Origin: Cladorrhinum sp. PSN259
Taxonomy: Eukaryota; Ascomycota; Sordariomycetes; Sordariales; Podosporaceae
NCBI GenBank assembly: GCA_033725935.1
Contig: MU867087.1
Location: 372,001-436,000 of the forward strand
Direction of reading: 5' to 3'
Length of the DNA: 64,000 nt
In this document: positions 33,507 through 45,391 of the stretch, piece after piece
Position numbering within the stretch: position 1 is the stretch's first letter
How the letters are laid out: each line of letters opens with the position of its first letter
Position numbers and translations under genes: made by a program
Notes under the pieces: generated by a model
Database searches by the model: none
The model's input: only the letters and a program-made list of their open reading frames with translations
What the model was told of the DNA's origin: nothing

Positions 33507-34689
33507 CTTGACGAAATATCGGCAGTGATGCAAAGACAGTTGCTGCTAAAGACGGCTGTTTTGGCATTGTGCTGAGGAGAGGTATTTATGCTCATTTTTG
33601 GCTTCAAACTGTATCTCGACTGACCTATGTTGATCTTCTCCTTGCATATGCCCAGCCAGTAGTCTGGCGTGGGGGTTATTGTATTGCAGTGCGGGATGGC
33701 ATGGGTTTATTGTCTGCTAGCAGCATCACACGGCCTTCGCCTTCCTGGTTTGGCGCACTGATGCAAGCCACCGCCCCTAGACTTGGAGCTCAATGTTCAG
33801 TAGCTGCCGGATTGAATGCAGACTAGTGATGTCGTGCTACCTCAACTCAAAATCAGATAACGTCTCAGCTCAGCATCTTCAACGTCAGTCGAGGATGAAA
33901 CCATTTTTTAAAAGTGATGACATGGCTGTTGAGAGAATTCGAGATCACTAATAAGGTATGGTCACCTTGGCGGCTTCAAAGACGCATGCAGCGAGCTAAA
34001 GAGAATTGGGGGAATGTGGGGGTGAATGTGGTGATCTTGAGGTGGGAGTAATGAGCTTTGATTGGGATTTGAATGCTGTCCGTCCCAACGCATTGGGAAA
34101 TGATATAATATCATCGTCTGCTGATCGCATCTTCAAATAGTCCAAGATGCAACTCCCTAAATGATTCGTATGAGCACGATGGTATTTTCGGGGACCGAAG
34201 ATGATCCCTAAAGGACCAAGCTTGATCAATTGAAACTCCGGCTCCGTTGGCGCAGCTATATGTGCTTTTAAGACCGTGGTATGGGTAAAGTTTGGTCCCA
34301 GGAAAATTTCTGCCCGGTTGGGAACCGCGCTATGGGTGTGGCAATAAAGCCAACCCCTGTCAACACCCCCTTTAGTCCCACTTTTTGCGTGCGGCTGTGC
34401 CGGCGATGGTTATTGTTTAAGAATAAAATAACCTTGAAATAAATGCTGTAAAAATAAAAATAAGACATCTTGAAATAAACCTTGCATTGGGAATAGGGGA
34501 CTTGATTTAGCTGAGCGCAACCCAGTCAGCATCCATACACCCAGCCATAGGAACCTTTCTAAGCACAGCACTAGAAAAGGCAAGCAGCACCGTAGCTAGG
34601 GCCACGCAGGCATAATGATGTGCTACGCTCCATAAGAGATTCTCATCGAGATCGCATCAAACCTCGGCAGCAATGACCTTCGAATGTTT
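33507..34689. other. Intergenic, 1.2 kb
   Basis: Promoter of the subtilase-like gene, then sequence without supported coding. Becomes AT-rich near 34420-34490. A TTGGCGCAGC stretch near 34252 is not part of a foldable tRNA. Confidence 0.4.
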
Positions 34690-35040
34690 CGACTTGTGTG
34701 CCGTAGTTGGGCCTGCGCCGGGATATCCCATACTCGCACTCCATCTCTCAGTTGTCAACACATCGTGTTTTCTCACCGAGCTGCACGAATTTATCCAACA
34801 AGATCCGCCATCCGCAGTCTCCATCGACAGCGCGGCAGCTGTTTACTGCCACAGTCGCGCCGGTGATAGACTACGCCTCCACTCTCTCCGGATGCAGGAC
34901 GCTTTAGAGTTCCTCCAGGCAAAGGAACCTTTGGAACTCCGCTACGCTTTACAGTTCCTCCAGGCACGTGCCTCTACACGATTCCGCGGCTCCCTGGGCG
35001 CTCGCCGCAAAATCGCGTTCCGGCCCTAGCTTTGTTGGGC
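34690..35040 (+). pseudogene. LINE reverse transcriptase relic (Tad-like)
   Basis: Shifting frames resemble the end of a LINE ORF2 reverse transcriptase. The clearest trace is PSTARQLFTATVAPVIDYAS at about 34830-34890, a form of the common LINE block R-Q-L-Y-x-x-x-V-x-P-x-x-D-Y-A-S upstream of the RNase H region. The frame is broken before and after. The 23 bp direct repeat ACGCTTTAgAGTTCCTCCAGGCA/ACGCTTTAcAGTTCCTCCAGGCA lies at about 34899 and 34943. A heavily degraded fragment without ends. Confidence 0.5.
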
Positions 35041-35302
35041 ATGGGAGGACACCTGCCTGATTTCGAAGTAAAACATCTCGCTGACATCGGTCTGCGCAAA
35101 CGACTGATTTAGAGAGTTGTGACTCTGTCCGTGCCAGCTTGGATAGGTACTATGTTCTTCTTCCATTCAAACCGCCAAGTGCTTCTCTTGGTAAAAGATA
35201 ACCTAACAAACACTCGGCATTCGCGCCATCAACATCGACTCCAGCCTTGCCACCAATCTTCTAGCCACGACCAAAACGAAAGGCTGCCCATACAGAATGT
35301 CC

Positions 35303-35623
35303 TCAAGGAGGTGGGATTTTACCACTAATCACGTAGTCAATAGCCTCCTCCGAAGTCCACTTCCTCGACGGAACCCAAAGCCCAGTCTCACTTTGAACGC
35401 ATCCACCCATGGCTGCAGAGTAGATACCATAGTAGCAGTAGAAAACAGAACCCTGGCAGGCGCCAGTCGACGCTCCGAGCTTCAAGTTGTTGGGGCACCA
35501 AGTTGTGGGGGGCTGTGGTGACTGGCGGGTGGTGACCGCAGCGGCATCGAGAGGAAACGCGTGGGCGAGTTGGTGGAGGGCGCCGGCCGCAAGGAGAAGC
35601 CCGTAAATCTGTTCGCCAAGCAT
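35303..35623 (-). CDS. Small secreted four-cysteine protein
   Basis: Single exon, 106 residues from the ATG at 35623. Signal peptide MLGEQIYGLLLAAGALHQLAHA with cleavage near 22. The mature chain has a Gln/Pro linker and four cysteines (TTWCPNNLKLG, TGACQGSVFYCYYGIY, MGGCVQSE). An in-frame ATG at 35731 would add 36 residues and hide the signal peptide. A TATATATA box sits at 35751-35761, so transcription probably starts near 35725 and 35623 is the better start. No family recognised; effector-like in size and composition. It lies next to a LINE relic at the edge of an AT-rich block. Confidence 0.6.
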   Translation of the reverse strand: MLGEQIYGLLLAAGALHQLAHAFPLDAAAVTTRQSPQPPTTWCPNNLKLGASTGACQGSVFYCYYGIYSAAMGGCVQSETGLWVPSRKWTSEEAIDYVISGKIPPP

Positions 35624-35750
35624 AGCCGGTAAGCGATATGTTGTGAAGACGCTGCGTGCGTTGTTGTATTTCAAGTAAACAACAAAGTAAACAGGCGCAA
35701 AGTAAGGAACAATGGTTGGTGCAGCGTTCATGAAACGCGAGCCGTAACAG

Positions 35751-35761
35751 ATATATATAAA
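35751..35761 (-). promoter_or_regulatory. TATA box for the four-cysteine secreted protein gene
   Basis: Sequence TTTATATATAT on the minus strand, about 130 bp upstream of the chosen start codon. Positional inference. Confidence 0.35.
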
Positions 35762-37279
35762 GATTCAGCCCTGGCTTTACCAAGCTTACCTGGTTTTGAG
35801 CGGCAATCGTGCGCGAGTTCAATCCCAGAAACGCAAAGGAGTGAGCCTATAGGAGGTTCAACAATTCCGCTGATTGTAGATTGAAGCTTTTATCCTTAAC
35901 TGCCGGATCCGATAGCCGATCGGGTCCAGGTCGTCGTGTGGTCGATAACCAACTACGGAGGTCGCGGCTAAAAGTGATGACACTTTTCTGTTAGTGTATT
36001 TAAGCGAGCCAAGCCTTGCTACCGTACGAAATCTTGCTAAGATCTTAATTATACTATAGTTTCTATTAAGCAAGGATCGTCTCCTCTTTTCTATCTCTAA
36101 ACGCGTTAATACTCCATAAACTAAAATAAACCTACCTACCTATACCTACCTAACGTAGTGGAACGGTACAGTTAATATACTAAGATCTGAAATAATCCAT
36201 TAGTACGTATATTAACTAAAGAGCTATATAACGGCTAAAATTACAGAATTTCATCAGCCGCTCTAATGCCTTTATAAACTTAAATGTTAGAAAAATGGAA
36301 AGATAATCTAAATTCTATTAAATTATATAAAACCACTTTACGGCGTTTCCGTAATTTATATTTTTTTATCTACCCTCTCTTCCCTAGGAGCCGCTATAAA
36401 AGGTATTATATGCTCTTAAGAAAAGCTATTACTATTATCTACCCTGCTTAGTCCTACGGATAAGGCTTGCTAAGTCCCCTCCCCTAAGGGAGGCATCTAA
36501 GGGAAAAATAATAATAATAAGGAAGTAAAAAAAGGTTGTTAAAGCAGGCATACGGCTTAAAGTAGGGACATCTTCCCTTAGGGTCACTTCCATTAAATAT
36601 AGCAAGTCTAGCCGGGGTAGCAGATTATGGCCCCTTAACTGCGCCGCAGTCAACACACCACGCACACCACGCACACCCCCTAAACAGGGCGCACACCCTC
36701 GACACAGGTCAGCACCGAAGCGACACAGGTCAGCACCAGAGCGACACAGGTCAGTACCAGAGCAGCACCGGCCCACTTATGAAGACGGAAATCGTCGGAG
36801 TCTAGATTAACATATCATAATTGGCTATTCCGGAAAGCACCTCCTTTGCAAAGAAGATATTGGCCCGAGATGCCCCGAGTTGAGCTCCTACCAGACGATA
36901 ACACACAAGAATCCGAAGTGCCTATAGAGATCAGACTCACTAATTCAAAAATCAGGATGCGCCCCAATGGCCTGGGTTTTTCTCAATTAAATTTACAAAT
37001 CCCTGCAGACTGGTTCCTACGTCCTGAGGATGGAGTTCATCGTATACCATCAGCCGGTCGCGCCTAAATAACCTCGAAGCTTGTGTTAAGATTTCCCGAC
37101 GCAATAGTTCCAGACCGGCTATCTTTGCACGGCAAGCAGTCTCGGCACCTTTCGTGCATTCCGGTTAAGCTTACAAGTTCGTCCTGTAAAATATTCTTCA
37201 TATTTCCAGATAACCCCCCAAGGCAGATCGCCATGTCTCAGGATATGGTAGAGTACCAACAGCTTTCAAGTTATCCAAC
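35762..37279. other. AT-rich intergenic block with short tandem repeats
   Basis: From about 36000 to 36620 the DNA is strongly AT-rich with tract-like ctacctacc runs (near 36130) and no sustained frame, as in RIP-affected repeats. At 36700-36762 a 21 bp unit CGACACAGGTCAGCACCAGAG occurs three times. No gene is supported up to 37279. Confidence 0.5.
36700..36762. repeat. 21 bp tandem repeat, three copies
   Basis: Units at 36700-36720, 36721-36741 and 36742-36762 with one or two substitutions each. A nearby run of cacaccacg triplets continues the low-complexity pattern. Confidence 0.8.
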
Positions 37280-38185
37280 ATGATGGTCATTTCATATCTC
37301 AAGGGGCATGGGCGCTTCGCCCTTGGCGTTTTGGCCGTGTTATCAACCCTGACGTCGGCGACCGAATCACTATCATCATGCTCCCGCGAGGCGCTCCTTG
37401 CCACAGCCGCGAAATACGTCGCGGCACAGGGCAGCGGCAAGCTCGATGGCCTACAGTCGCTGTACTCGGTGGGGACAAGCAACTTCACCTACCGCGAGAA
37501 CAACCGAGTCCTCGACATTCATAAAGGTGTTCTTAGCAAGGCTCTCACGGTGGATTACAGCAGGAGCACGGCCGACACGGTCGCCTGCGCGTCATATACG
37601 GAGCTCGTCGCGCTTAGTCCCACGCCGTACGTCATTGCCACGCAGATCCGTCACGATCTGGGCGCACCAGAGAACATCACCATGGTGGACAGTATCGTAG
37701 CCACCACGGGTGCGCTCTTCTTCAACGCCTCGGCCACCCTGGGCTACTTTCGACGGGAAAACTGGGAGCCGCTCGAGGTTGCTGCGCGCCCGAGCCGCGA
37801 GACGCTCCAGCAGGCCATCGACGGATACCTGGACCTGTTTGGCGGGCCCAACGCCGCTACGGCGCGCTCCCGTCTGCCCTTTGGCACTCCATGCGAGCGG
37901 GTCGAGGGCTCGCGATTCATCAATTGCACCGACGGCATGCCGGCCGGAGGCCTAAGCGGCGGCAAGGAAAATAGCATGCGGCGTTATGTCATTGACGAAG
38001 TCGTGGGGTCGGCCGACGTGCTGTGCTCTTTCACTGCTGTCGGAAATATCCCCGATAGCCACGAGCTGCGCATCGTGAACGGCAAGATCCGCTATGTGCA
38101 CACGATTACCCTGTGCGCGATCGACGACGGTCCGGATTGGGGCCCTACGTGTAAGGCCGCTAAAGCAGGGAAGTCGAAGAGCTGA
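37280..38185 (+). CDS. Secreted DUF8021-type protein
   Basis: Single exon of 301 residues; ATGATG at 37280 gives two equivalent starts. The N terminus has a signal peptide (about 1-28, FALGVLAVLSTLTSATES). The rest fits the fungal DUF8021 family: SREALLATAAKYVAAQ near the start, a conserved YRENN block with DIHKGVL, an N-terminal SnoaL-like half, and the C-terminal RYVIDEVVGSADVLCSFTAVG...SHELRIVNGKIRYVHTITLC. These proteins are secreted; some sit in biosynthetic clusters, but no catalytic mechanism is visible here. Four or more Asn-glycosylation sites. The gene is GC-rich compared with the AT-rich DNA on both sides and shows no RIP damage, so it appears functional. Confidence 0.8.
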   Translation: MMVISYLKGHGRFALGVLAVLSTLTSATESLSSCSREALLATAAKYVAAQGSGKLDGLQSLYSVGTSNFTYRENNRVLDIHKGVLSKALTVDYSRSTADTVACASYTELVALSPTPYVIATQIRHDLGAPENITMVDSIVATTGALFFNASATLGYFRRENWEPLEVAARPSRETLQQAIDGYLDLFGGPNAATARSRLPFGTPCERVEGSRFINCTDGMPAGGLSGGKENSMRRYVIDEVVGSADVLCSFTAVGNIPDSHELRIVNGKIRYVHTITLCAIDDGPDWGPTCKAAKAGKSKS

Positions 38186-38300
38186 AGAGCTCTTTAGATG
38201 TGAGAGGCTAGGGTAGTGTCTATCTATATTACTGTTACGGACGCTTTGGATGGATCATGCAGATTATAGGTCCCAATTGCCATGTACTTGTGAGATACGT

Positions 38301-38524
38301 GAGAGCGTTATCGGGCGTAACCGGAATTAAAAATAAAATAAAACCCGAACAATTATTATACAATTATACACACTTTATGCATGGCTCGATTAATAAGGCA
38401 AAGGCACGACTCGGTCACAGGCGCCACTAGATAGGCGACAACGCCCATAACCAAGATCTCGCGATACCTTCAACTGTTACTAGATGTGGTAATAAGGCTA
38501 GGTGCCAGGGGCATATGCCCTAGG
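38301..38524 (-). mobile_element. SINE-like retroposon copy C, RIP-type divergence
   Basis: Reverse-orientation copy of the repeat at 18794 and 22123, from CCTAGGGCATATGCCC (38524 side) to GCCCGATAACGCTCTC (38301 side). Against the other copies most changes are C-to-T or G-to-A, for example ATCACCACATCTGGCGAC reads ATTACCACATCTAGTAAC. It lacks an obvious target duplication and the CAACA tail. A small insertion (CTATCTAG) follows GTTGTCGC. Confidence 0.75.
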
Positions 38525-38705
38525 CGCACTTAATCAAGAAGGACACTCAGCAACCTTCCAACCAAAGTGTCATATTCCAAGGAAAATGTCCTCCGATTTT
38601 AGAAGACATACTGCCGAATACTGAGGATAATTTTCGTCGGAAAGTAATATATACACACCACTGTATAGGGATAGACAGAGGTTGGGGGAATTAAGCGCCT
38701 AGGCT

Positions 38706-38710
38706 CGAAC
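38706..38710. repeat. Target-site duplication (left), CGAAC
   Basis: Directly abuts the left LTR; the same five bases follow the right LTR at 45878-45882. Confidence 0.85.
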
Positions 38711-39196
38711 TGTTACAACCTGCACCGGGTAGGGTTCAGACTGCAAGGCAGTACGCCTGGGGTAATATGACAGGGGAATCGAAGGTTGCGGGACGCTCTC
38801 AGACGGGGTCAATCACTGTCAACTAACAGGTAGCTTTACAAAGTATCGCTTTGAGTATTGTAGACAATGAACGATTGAATTGCTTGCGTGAAGAACCAAG
38901 TCTTCACGATAAGAAGTGCCCAGCACTCCTCCTACTTATAGTAAGGCTATCTACATATGTTTCCTTGGTATATTATACCTCGCTCGCTCTGCTCGCTCTG
39001 TAGATCCGCGATCACAGCGAGCAAGCTTCTTACTCGCCGTGCTCGCTATGCTTAGCAGCGATCAGAGCAGGCACATCTTAATTAGTTACATCGGGACTTC
39101 GTAGGTCTTCACATCCCTGGCCCAACGATTGGTCATGGTCCCACAATGCCCTGCATAATAGTCCGTATACGGGGGATTTACGCGCGAGGCGTAACA
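38711..39196 (-). repeat. 3' LTR of the gypsy element (left end)
   Basis: 486 bp, TGTTACAACC...GGCGTAACA on the plus strand. It contains a GC-rich palindromic stretch (cctcgctcgctctgctcgctctg...cgagcaagc) at about 38978-39070. Begins directly after CGAAC. Confidence 0.9.
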
Positions 39197-39210
39197 CGTT
39201 TCCCCTCCTC
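39197..39210 (-). other. Polypurine tract of the gypsy element
   Basis: The minus strand reads GGAGGAGGGGAAAC immediately before the 3' LTR, the expected place of the plus-strand primer. Confirms the orientation. Confidence 0.75.
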
Positions 39211-42200
39211 CGTAGTCTTCGCCTCAAAGACTTTCTAACGCTAGGAAATTTATCGTTATAACTATAAGTTCTCCCTTTCATCCATTCCTTAAAATATCCG
39301 CTAATAAGGTATAAAAAAAACCTTAATAGAAGAAGAAATCGCAACAGCGGTCTTCTAAAAAACGTCGCCTTAACAACGCTAAATTTGCCGACGAGTTTAG
39401 TTTCGCTATACCTATGAATTATTCGCGTTATCTACGTTTGTAATTATCCGATTATAAGGTTTCCGACCGAAGCTCGTCTTATTAGAATTATCTTTTAGCG
39501 GGTCGGGACTCTGCTTATAATATCCTAGATAATCCTTCTCAGGTACTCCGGGATATTTTAAAAAAGAAACGTCGCCTTAATCGAGAGCGCGAGGCTATAG
39601 TATCGGTCTTAAAAAAAGCGACTATAAAGATTATACGGTTAAAAGAACAATCTCGTGCTCTGAAGGGAAAGGCCTATAAAGCTTTTCTGCGGGAATCTAC
39701 TCTTCTACGGAAGGAGGAGACGGGAGAACCGGTAGCTCCTTTCGCCACTACTCCGGGATCGGGGTTCCCAGTCTTAATAAGCGATCCTCTCCAACTATCC
39801 TTTAAGGACGTTAGTAACCTTAACTAGCTTATATCCTTAGAGATTAACTAATCGAACCTGGATCTAAATTTTATATCTTAGGTCGATCTAGGTTCTGTCG
39901 GTAAAATTACTAGAGCTTCTCCGAGCAGTCTAAAAGATCGATAAGTTCCTATAAGTTAGATTCTAATCCGTAATCAAGCTATTTAATAAGATATTAAAGT
40001 TCGTTATTGCTAATTCGGGAATCTAAGATATCTTCGACGTCAAACTCTTCTTCGTCGTCTACTACCTCGAGCTACGTCTCGAGTCTGGCTCTTCTTAATA
40101 CGGATTTAAGTAAGGAAATATAGAATACTTTAATTCGTACTCTTATAGAATCGGGTAGGATAAGTTTATAGTTTAATATCGAAACTTTCCTTTTAATTTT
40201 AAACGGTCTGATTTTCTTAAAATCGAGTTTCCTACTTAATCGTTTCGTATAGAGGTTATATATAAGAAGAAACACTTTATCTCCCTCCTTAAGGGGAGGT
40301 CCCTCGACCCTATATTTATCATAGTAGATGCGCATTCGTTCCCGGACGAATTCGAGTATTTCCTTCAGCATATCGTGCATTTCCTCTAACCGTCCTGCAC
40401 GTACCGCTGCTCTAGGTATATCAGCTGCTGGTCCCTGACGTAGCTCTGGCTGGTACCCGTAATTAGCGAAGAATAGTAATATATTCGTTGACTCTATATT
40501 GCTAGAGTTATATGCCAATTATGCTATTGGTAATAGGTTAACCCAGTTATCCTGCTTAAAGTTAATATAGCACCGAAGGTATTGTTTAATAACCTGGTTA
40601 AGTCGTTCGGTCTATCTATCAGTCTGGGGGTAGAACGCGGTCGAGAGCTTAGATTTAACGTCCAGTCGTTTTATTAAGGCTTACCAAAACTTAGATATGA
40701 ATAACTTATCTCTATCCGAAATAATGTCATCTGGCAACCCGTATTAGCTCACGATATTCCGTTTAAAGTAGTAGGCTAGTTATTCTGCCGTAATGGTTTC
40801 TCTAAAAGGTATAAAATAAGCCCACTTAATGAGTCTATCGACCACTACCTAGATAAAGTCATATTTAATATCTATTCCATCTAGTACCGTTAAGTCGGGG
40901 AGTTTGGTAATAAAGTCCATCGATATGGATCCCCATGCTCGTTCTGCGGTAGGGAGAGGTTCGAATAGTCTATACGGCTTGTGCCTTACCGCCTTACTTT
41001 TGATACATATCTCGTATTCTCTAACTATCTCTTTTATTACTTTCTTTATCCTTAAGAACGCGTAGTATTATTATACGCGTTCGAGCGTCTTCTTAATACC
41101 CGGGTATCCTCTAAGTTTGTCTTTATATAGCTTAATAATATACGCTCGTCTCTTATCCATTAGTACGTATGCTTTATTAAGGTACTATACTAGGTCGTTA
41201 TCCTCGGGTCCTACCTATAACTCCAGTTCTTCCATTTCATCCTCGTCGACGTCTCGTCATTTAGCCTAAAATTCGTAATCTTCCCACTCTATATAGTAGG
41301 TTCTGGCGCAGTCCTTTTAGATCTAAATCGTATATTCTAAGGTTCCGTCCTTTTCCTTAAAAAGTGGTACTACGTCGTACTTCTTATTGCCCTTATGGTC
41401 GGGTCTTCTGCTAAGCGCATCTGCTCTAGCATTTTCCTTTCCCTTAACGTAGTGGATACGGAAATTAAAGGGGGCTAGGAATTCTGCCTATTATATTTAT
41501 TTAGGACTTAGTTCCTTAATGACGAAGTACTTTAAGTTCCGGTAGTCTATAAAAACATCTACTGGTTCCTTAGTCTTACTAAGATAAGGTCTCTATTTAT
41601 CGAATGCCTCGATAACGGCTATAAGCTCCTTATTATAAATCGGATAATTAAATACTGGTCTAGAGATCTTCTTCGAAATGAATCCTATAAGGTATCGCCC
41701 GTCGTCGAAGTATTAGTAAAGCTCTGCTCCTATAGCAAAGTCTGATACATCCGTCTCGACTTGAAAAGGTCTGCTAAAATCTGGCATCCGTAGCATTAGC
41801 TCGCTACTAATAGCTTTTCTAAGCTGGTCGAAGGCGTCTTGTTATTTTTATTTCCACTTAAATAGATATCCTTTGCCAGTGAGCTTATATAAGGGTTTAG
41901 TAATCTTACCGAATCCTTTAATAAAGGATCTATAGAAGTTAATGAATCCAATAAACATCCTGACTTCTTTCTGGTTTATTAGTGCCGGCCAGTCCTTAAC
42001 TGCCGTAATTTTGGCTGGTTCCATTCGGATTTCTCCCGGAGAGATCTCGAATTTAAGAAAAATTATTTTCTATACGTGGAATTCGCTCTTACGTAGATTT
42101 ACTGATAATCCCGCGTCTTATAACGTCTATAAAATCTATCGCACGTATTCCTAATGCTCCTCAAGCGTCTTAGAATAAATTAAGATATCGTCTAAGTATA

Positions 42201-45200
42201 TAAAGGCAAATCGATCCAGATAGGGGCGTAGGGTGTGGTCGATCATACTTTAGAATATCGCCGGGGCGTTAGTAAGTCCAAAAGGCATAACCTGGTACTT
42301 AAAGTGCCCGTAGCGAGTCCTAAAAGCTATTTTCCACTCGTCCCTTTCCTTAATCCGGATATAGCTAAAGGCTATCGGAAGATCAAGACGACTAAACTAT
42401 TGGGCGCCAGCTAGTCTGTCCTTTATCTCTCTAATAAGCGGCAGCGGATACCTATTCTTAATTATTTCCTCGTTCAGTTATCGATAATTAACCATAAGCC
42501 TTAAGTTTATTATCCCTTTCTTAGGTATAAATAAAATAGGATAAGCCGCCTCGCTTTGCGACTCCCGAATAAACCCTTTTAGTAAATTCTCCTTAATATA
42601 TTCTTATAAGGCCTAGTCCTGTCGTGGTCTTAGGTAGTATGCTTTATAGTATCGTAATTTAGCTCCTTCCTTTAGTCGAATTTCGTGGTCGAAAGAGGTT
42701 CTCGCGGGAAGCTCGTTCTTTATCTTATATCTAAAGACGGTAAAACTATAGTATTCCTTTAGAATATTGTTAAAGTCTTCCTTTTCCTTAGGAAATTCGT
42801 GCCCCAAATCGTTACTCGGGTTATTCTCTAGCTTCTCTAGTCTAATATATATTACCTATTATTCTGGTTCTTTAAGGTACGAGGGTTCCTTCTTAAGTCT
42901 TCCTCTATTAGTTAATATTAGCTCGTCGTAACTTATATGTCTTATTTGCTCGCAGGGGATCTTTTGTCCCTCTAAGTACCTGGGAGCTCTATCCAGTTCT
43001 GCTCTATTTACCCGTTTGGTATTAAGCTTAGAATTAAGATAGCTATTCTCTTAGTCGATATCCGGGTTATATTTTTTTAACTACGGATATCCCAAAATCA
43101 TATCGCACTTAGGACCTATAAGTAAGATATTAAAATTCACTTCCTGCGGGTCATTATCTACTGTGATTAAGAGTGTTATTTCCCGTGAACTGATTCTACC
43201 ATTATAACTGGCCGTTTACCCTTCGTAAGTCTTTATTCGGTAAGGTTATTTCTTCTTAACCCACGGCATCCTTATTTTGTTTATAAACGAAGGATTAATA
43301 ATATTAATCGTGCTCCCTGAGTCGATTACTGCAATAGCTCGGTACTCCTTTCCTTTAAAGTCCTTTTATCGAACTTCTATAGTTAAGGCGTTCTCGTTAC
43401 CTAGTACTGTAGCTTTAGCGACTATTTCGTAATATGCCGTAGAGGTCTTTTTATTGGATCCGGCTCGCGGCCTCCTGATGCGAGTTGTGATCCGTCGGTA
43501 TGGAATTAGTCTGATCCACTTAGGCCTAGGGAGGCCCGTTGGCCGTTTCCCGATCGTAGCGCTATAATGAGGTTAGAGTTTTATCGTATTCTCCGTCTAT
43601 GCTATTCTCTGGCTTTTTCTCTCTTGTGCCTGACGCATTATACGTATGGGCAATCCTTATAGTCAGGTTTATCCTTATCCTAATATTCTATAGGTACCTG
43701 GCTTTTTATATGGAGGATATTAGCGCGTTTTATTAATGTCTTAAAATTCCATTCGTTATCTAATCCTGCTTTGTGGACCTTGAGAATGGGTTCGTTATTT
43801 AGGCGTGCGGGAAAGAATTCGTAAAAAACCTTATATCTGTAGTGATAAATGTAATTATCGTAGATATAATTAAACTAGGCGACGCGTAAGTGTAGGATAT
43901 AAGTAGGTAAGGCGAGGGGTATATTATCGGGTCGTCCTCCCTCTTCTCGGATGACCATTATCTTTCGGATATCCTCTACGACTCTTCCGGTTACCGTAAA
44001 GCTTTCTACTATATCTTCTAAGGTAACCTACTAGCTTATGTCTCTGCTTATATCTAATTCTGAGGGGTAGTCGATCGTTCCCTCGGGTTCCGAATTTTCG
44101 CTGTCGTTAGGTAGAGGTAATACGTATTATTCTAATTCGCTGGTATATTCTTCCTCGTTAAAGCCGTCGTAGGTAAGTACGAGGGTATCGTCGTCGCTAT
44201 CCTACTAAGCTATCCTAACGGTGCGATCGTTCTCGGCAAATTGTACCTGCCTCTATTCAGGCACTGGTTTAAACTTTCTAAGGGCACGGCAGTCTCGTAT
44301 ATAGTAACCCATCTTATTATAGTTAAAGTACTTAACCTTAGATTTGTCCTTAGGCTTATCGCTATACTTACGCTAATTATTATATTATACTGTGCTAATA
44401 TTTATAGGTCCTGGGTATATTCTAGTCGAAGTACTCTTATGCTGGTACTTCTTAGGGGTATTAGCCTTAAGGAAGCGGGGGTCCCTATAAACGCCCTTAT
44501 CCTCCATTATTCTTTTAAAGATACGATTATCGATAATAATGGCCTTATTAATATAATCGTTAAGTAATAAGGCGTATCGGTCTTCTTTAATAAGTTTATC
44601 TTTAACCTTAGGTTTCAGTCCCTTATAGAACCTATTCTTTAAGGCTACTTCTGCCTAGTTTACTCTGAAAGCGTCGCGACGGAATAATATTGCGTACGTT
44701 ATAGCTAATGCTATCTGTACTAATCGCTCTAAGCGATCTTCGGCGGCCTTTTCCTCGTCGGACTTACTATATATTTTCTTAATTTCCTCCTTAAACTTGC
44801 TTAATCTTTCCTTAAAGATCTGTTGGGTAAGGGTCTCTCTTTTATCTTCGGCGTAATCGAAGTAGTTCCTAAGGATCCCGTCGAACTATTGCTTAGGGTC
44901 TCCTCCGAGGTAATTAGTAGCGTAAAGGAGTTAAGACTCAGGGTCCTTAATATTATGGAGTCGGAGGTTAATTCTAACGTACGAGATCTAAGATAGGAGT
45001 TCTTATTTATTGCCGCTGAAAATAAGAGGTTTGCCGACCTTAGCTGCAATCTTAGGAATATTATCGGTCTTGCTAACATACTTATTCGCGATAGCGGTTT
45101 AAAGACGCATAATTTCCTCCTTAAATTCCTTAAATTCGTCTTTCGCCATCAGGGTTTCTTCCATTCCGAGGAGTTTCCGTCCAATGGTATTAATCTTCTC

Positions 45201-45391
45201 CTTAAGGTTCAGTTTCGGAACCTTTTCTTCATCGGACTCGTCATCGCTGGGGGGAGTGACATCCGGAAGTTGGACTTCTCCCTCGTCGACGTTCGGGTTG
45301 GCGGTAGAGGGATTGGCGGAAGTAGAAGCTATATTAAGGGTTATCCGTAGTATCTAAGCATAACGTTCGATCTTAAATAACGTAAGCAACG
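39211..45391 (-). pseudogene. gag-pol remnants of the gypsy element
   Basis: Reading the minus strand from right to left, with frames interrupted by stops: gag region about 45300-44200, including a nucleocapsid knuckle near 44280-44330 in which cysteines read as tyrosine; protease with an intact VIDSGST motif near 43320-43345; reverse transcriptase with YGHFKYQVMPFGLTNAPA near 42260-42330 and YLDDILIYS near 42172-42200; RNase H with VETDVSDFAIGAEL near 41710-41760; integrase core with SMDFITKLPDL and VVVDRLIKWAYFIP near 40810-40930. The domain order fixes the superfamily. Every part carries nonsense changes, so no functional product is expected. Confidence 0.88.
40072..40518 (-). pseudogene. 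Integrase C-terminal fragment, still open
   Basis: The longest uninterrupted piece of the element: 148 codons with FFANYGYQPEL, RMRIYYDKYRVEGPPLKEGDKV and a following GPF/Y-like stretch (FKKIRPFKIKRKV), as in gypsy integrase C termini. A chromodomain beyond it is not recognisable. Fragment only. Confidence 0.8.

Noticed and set aside
34245..34320. tRNA-like stretch GGCTCCGTTGGCGCAGC
   Set aside because: No matching acceptor stem or B-box; cannot fold as a cloverleaf.
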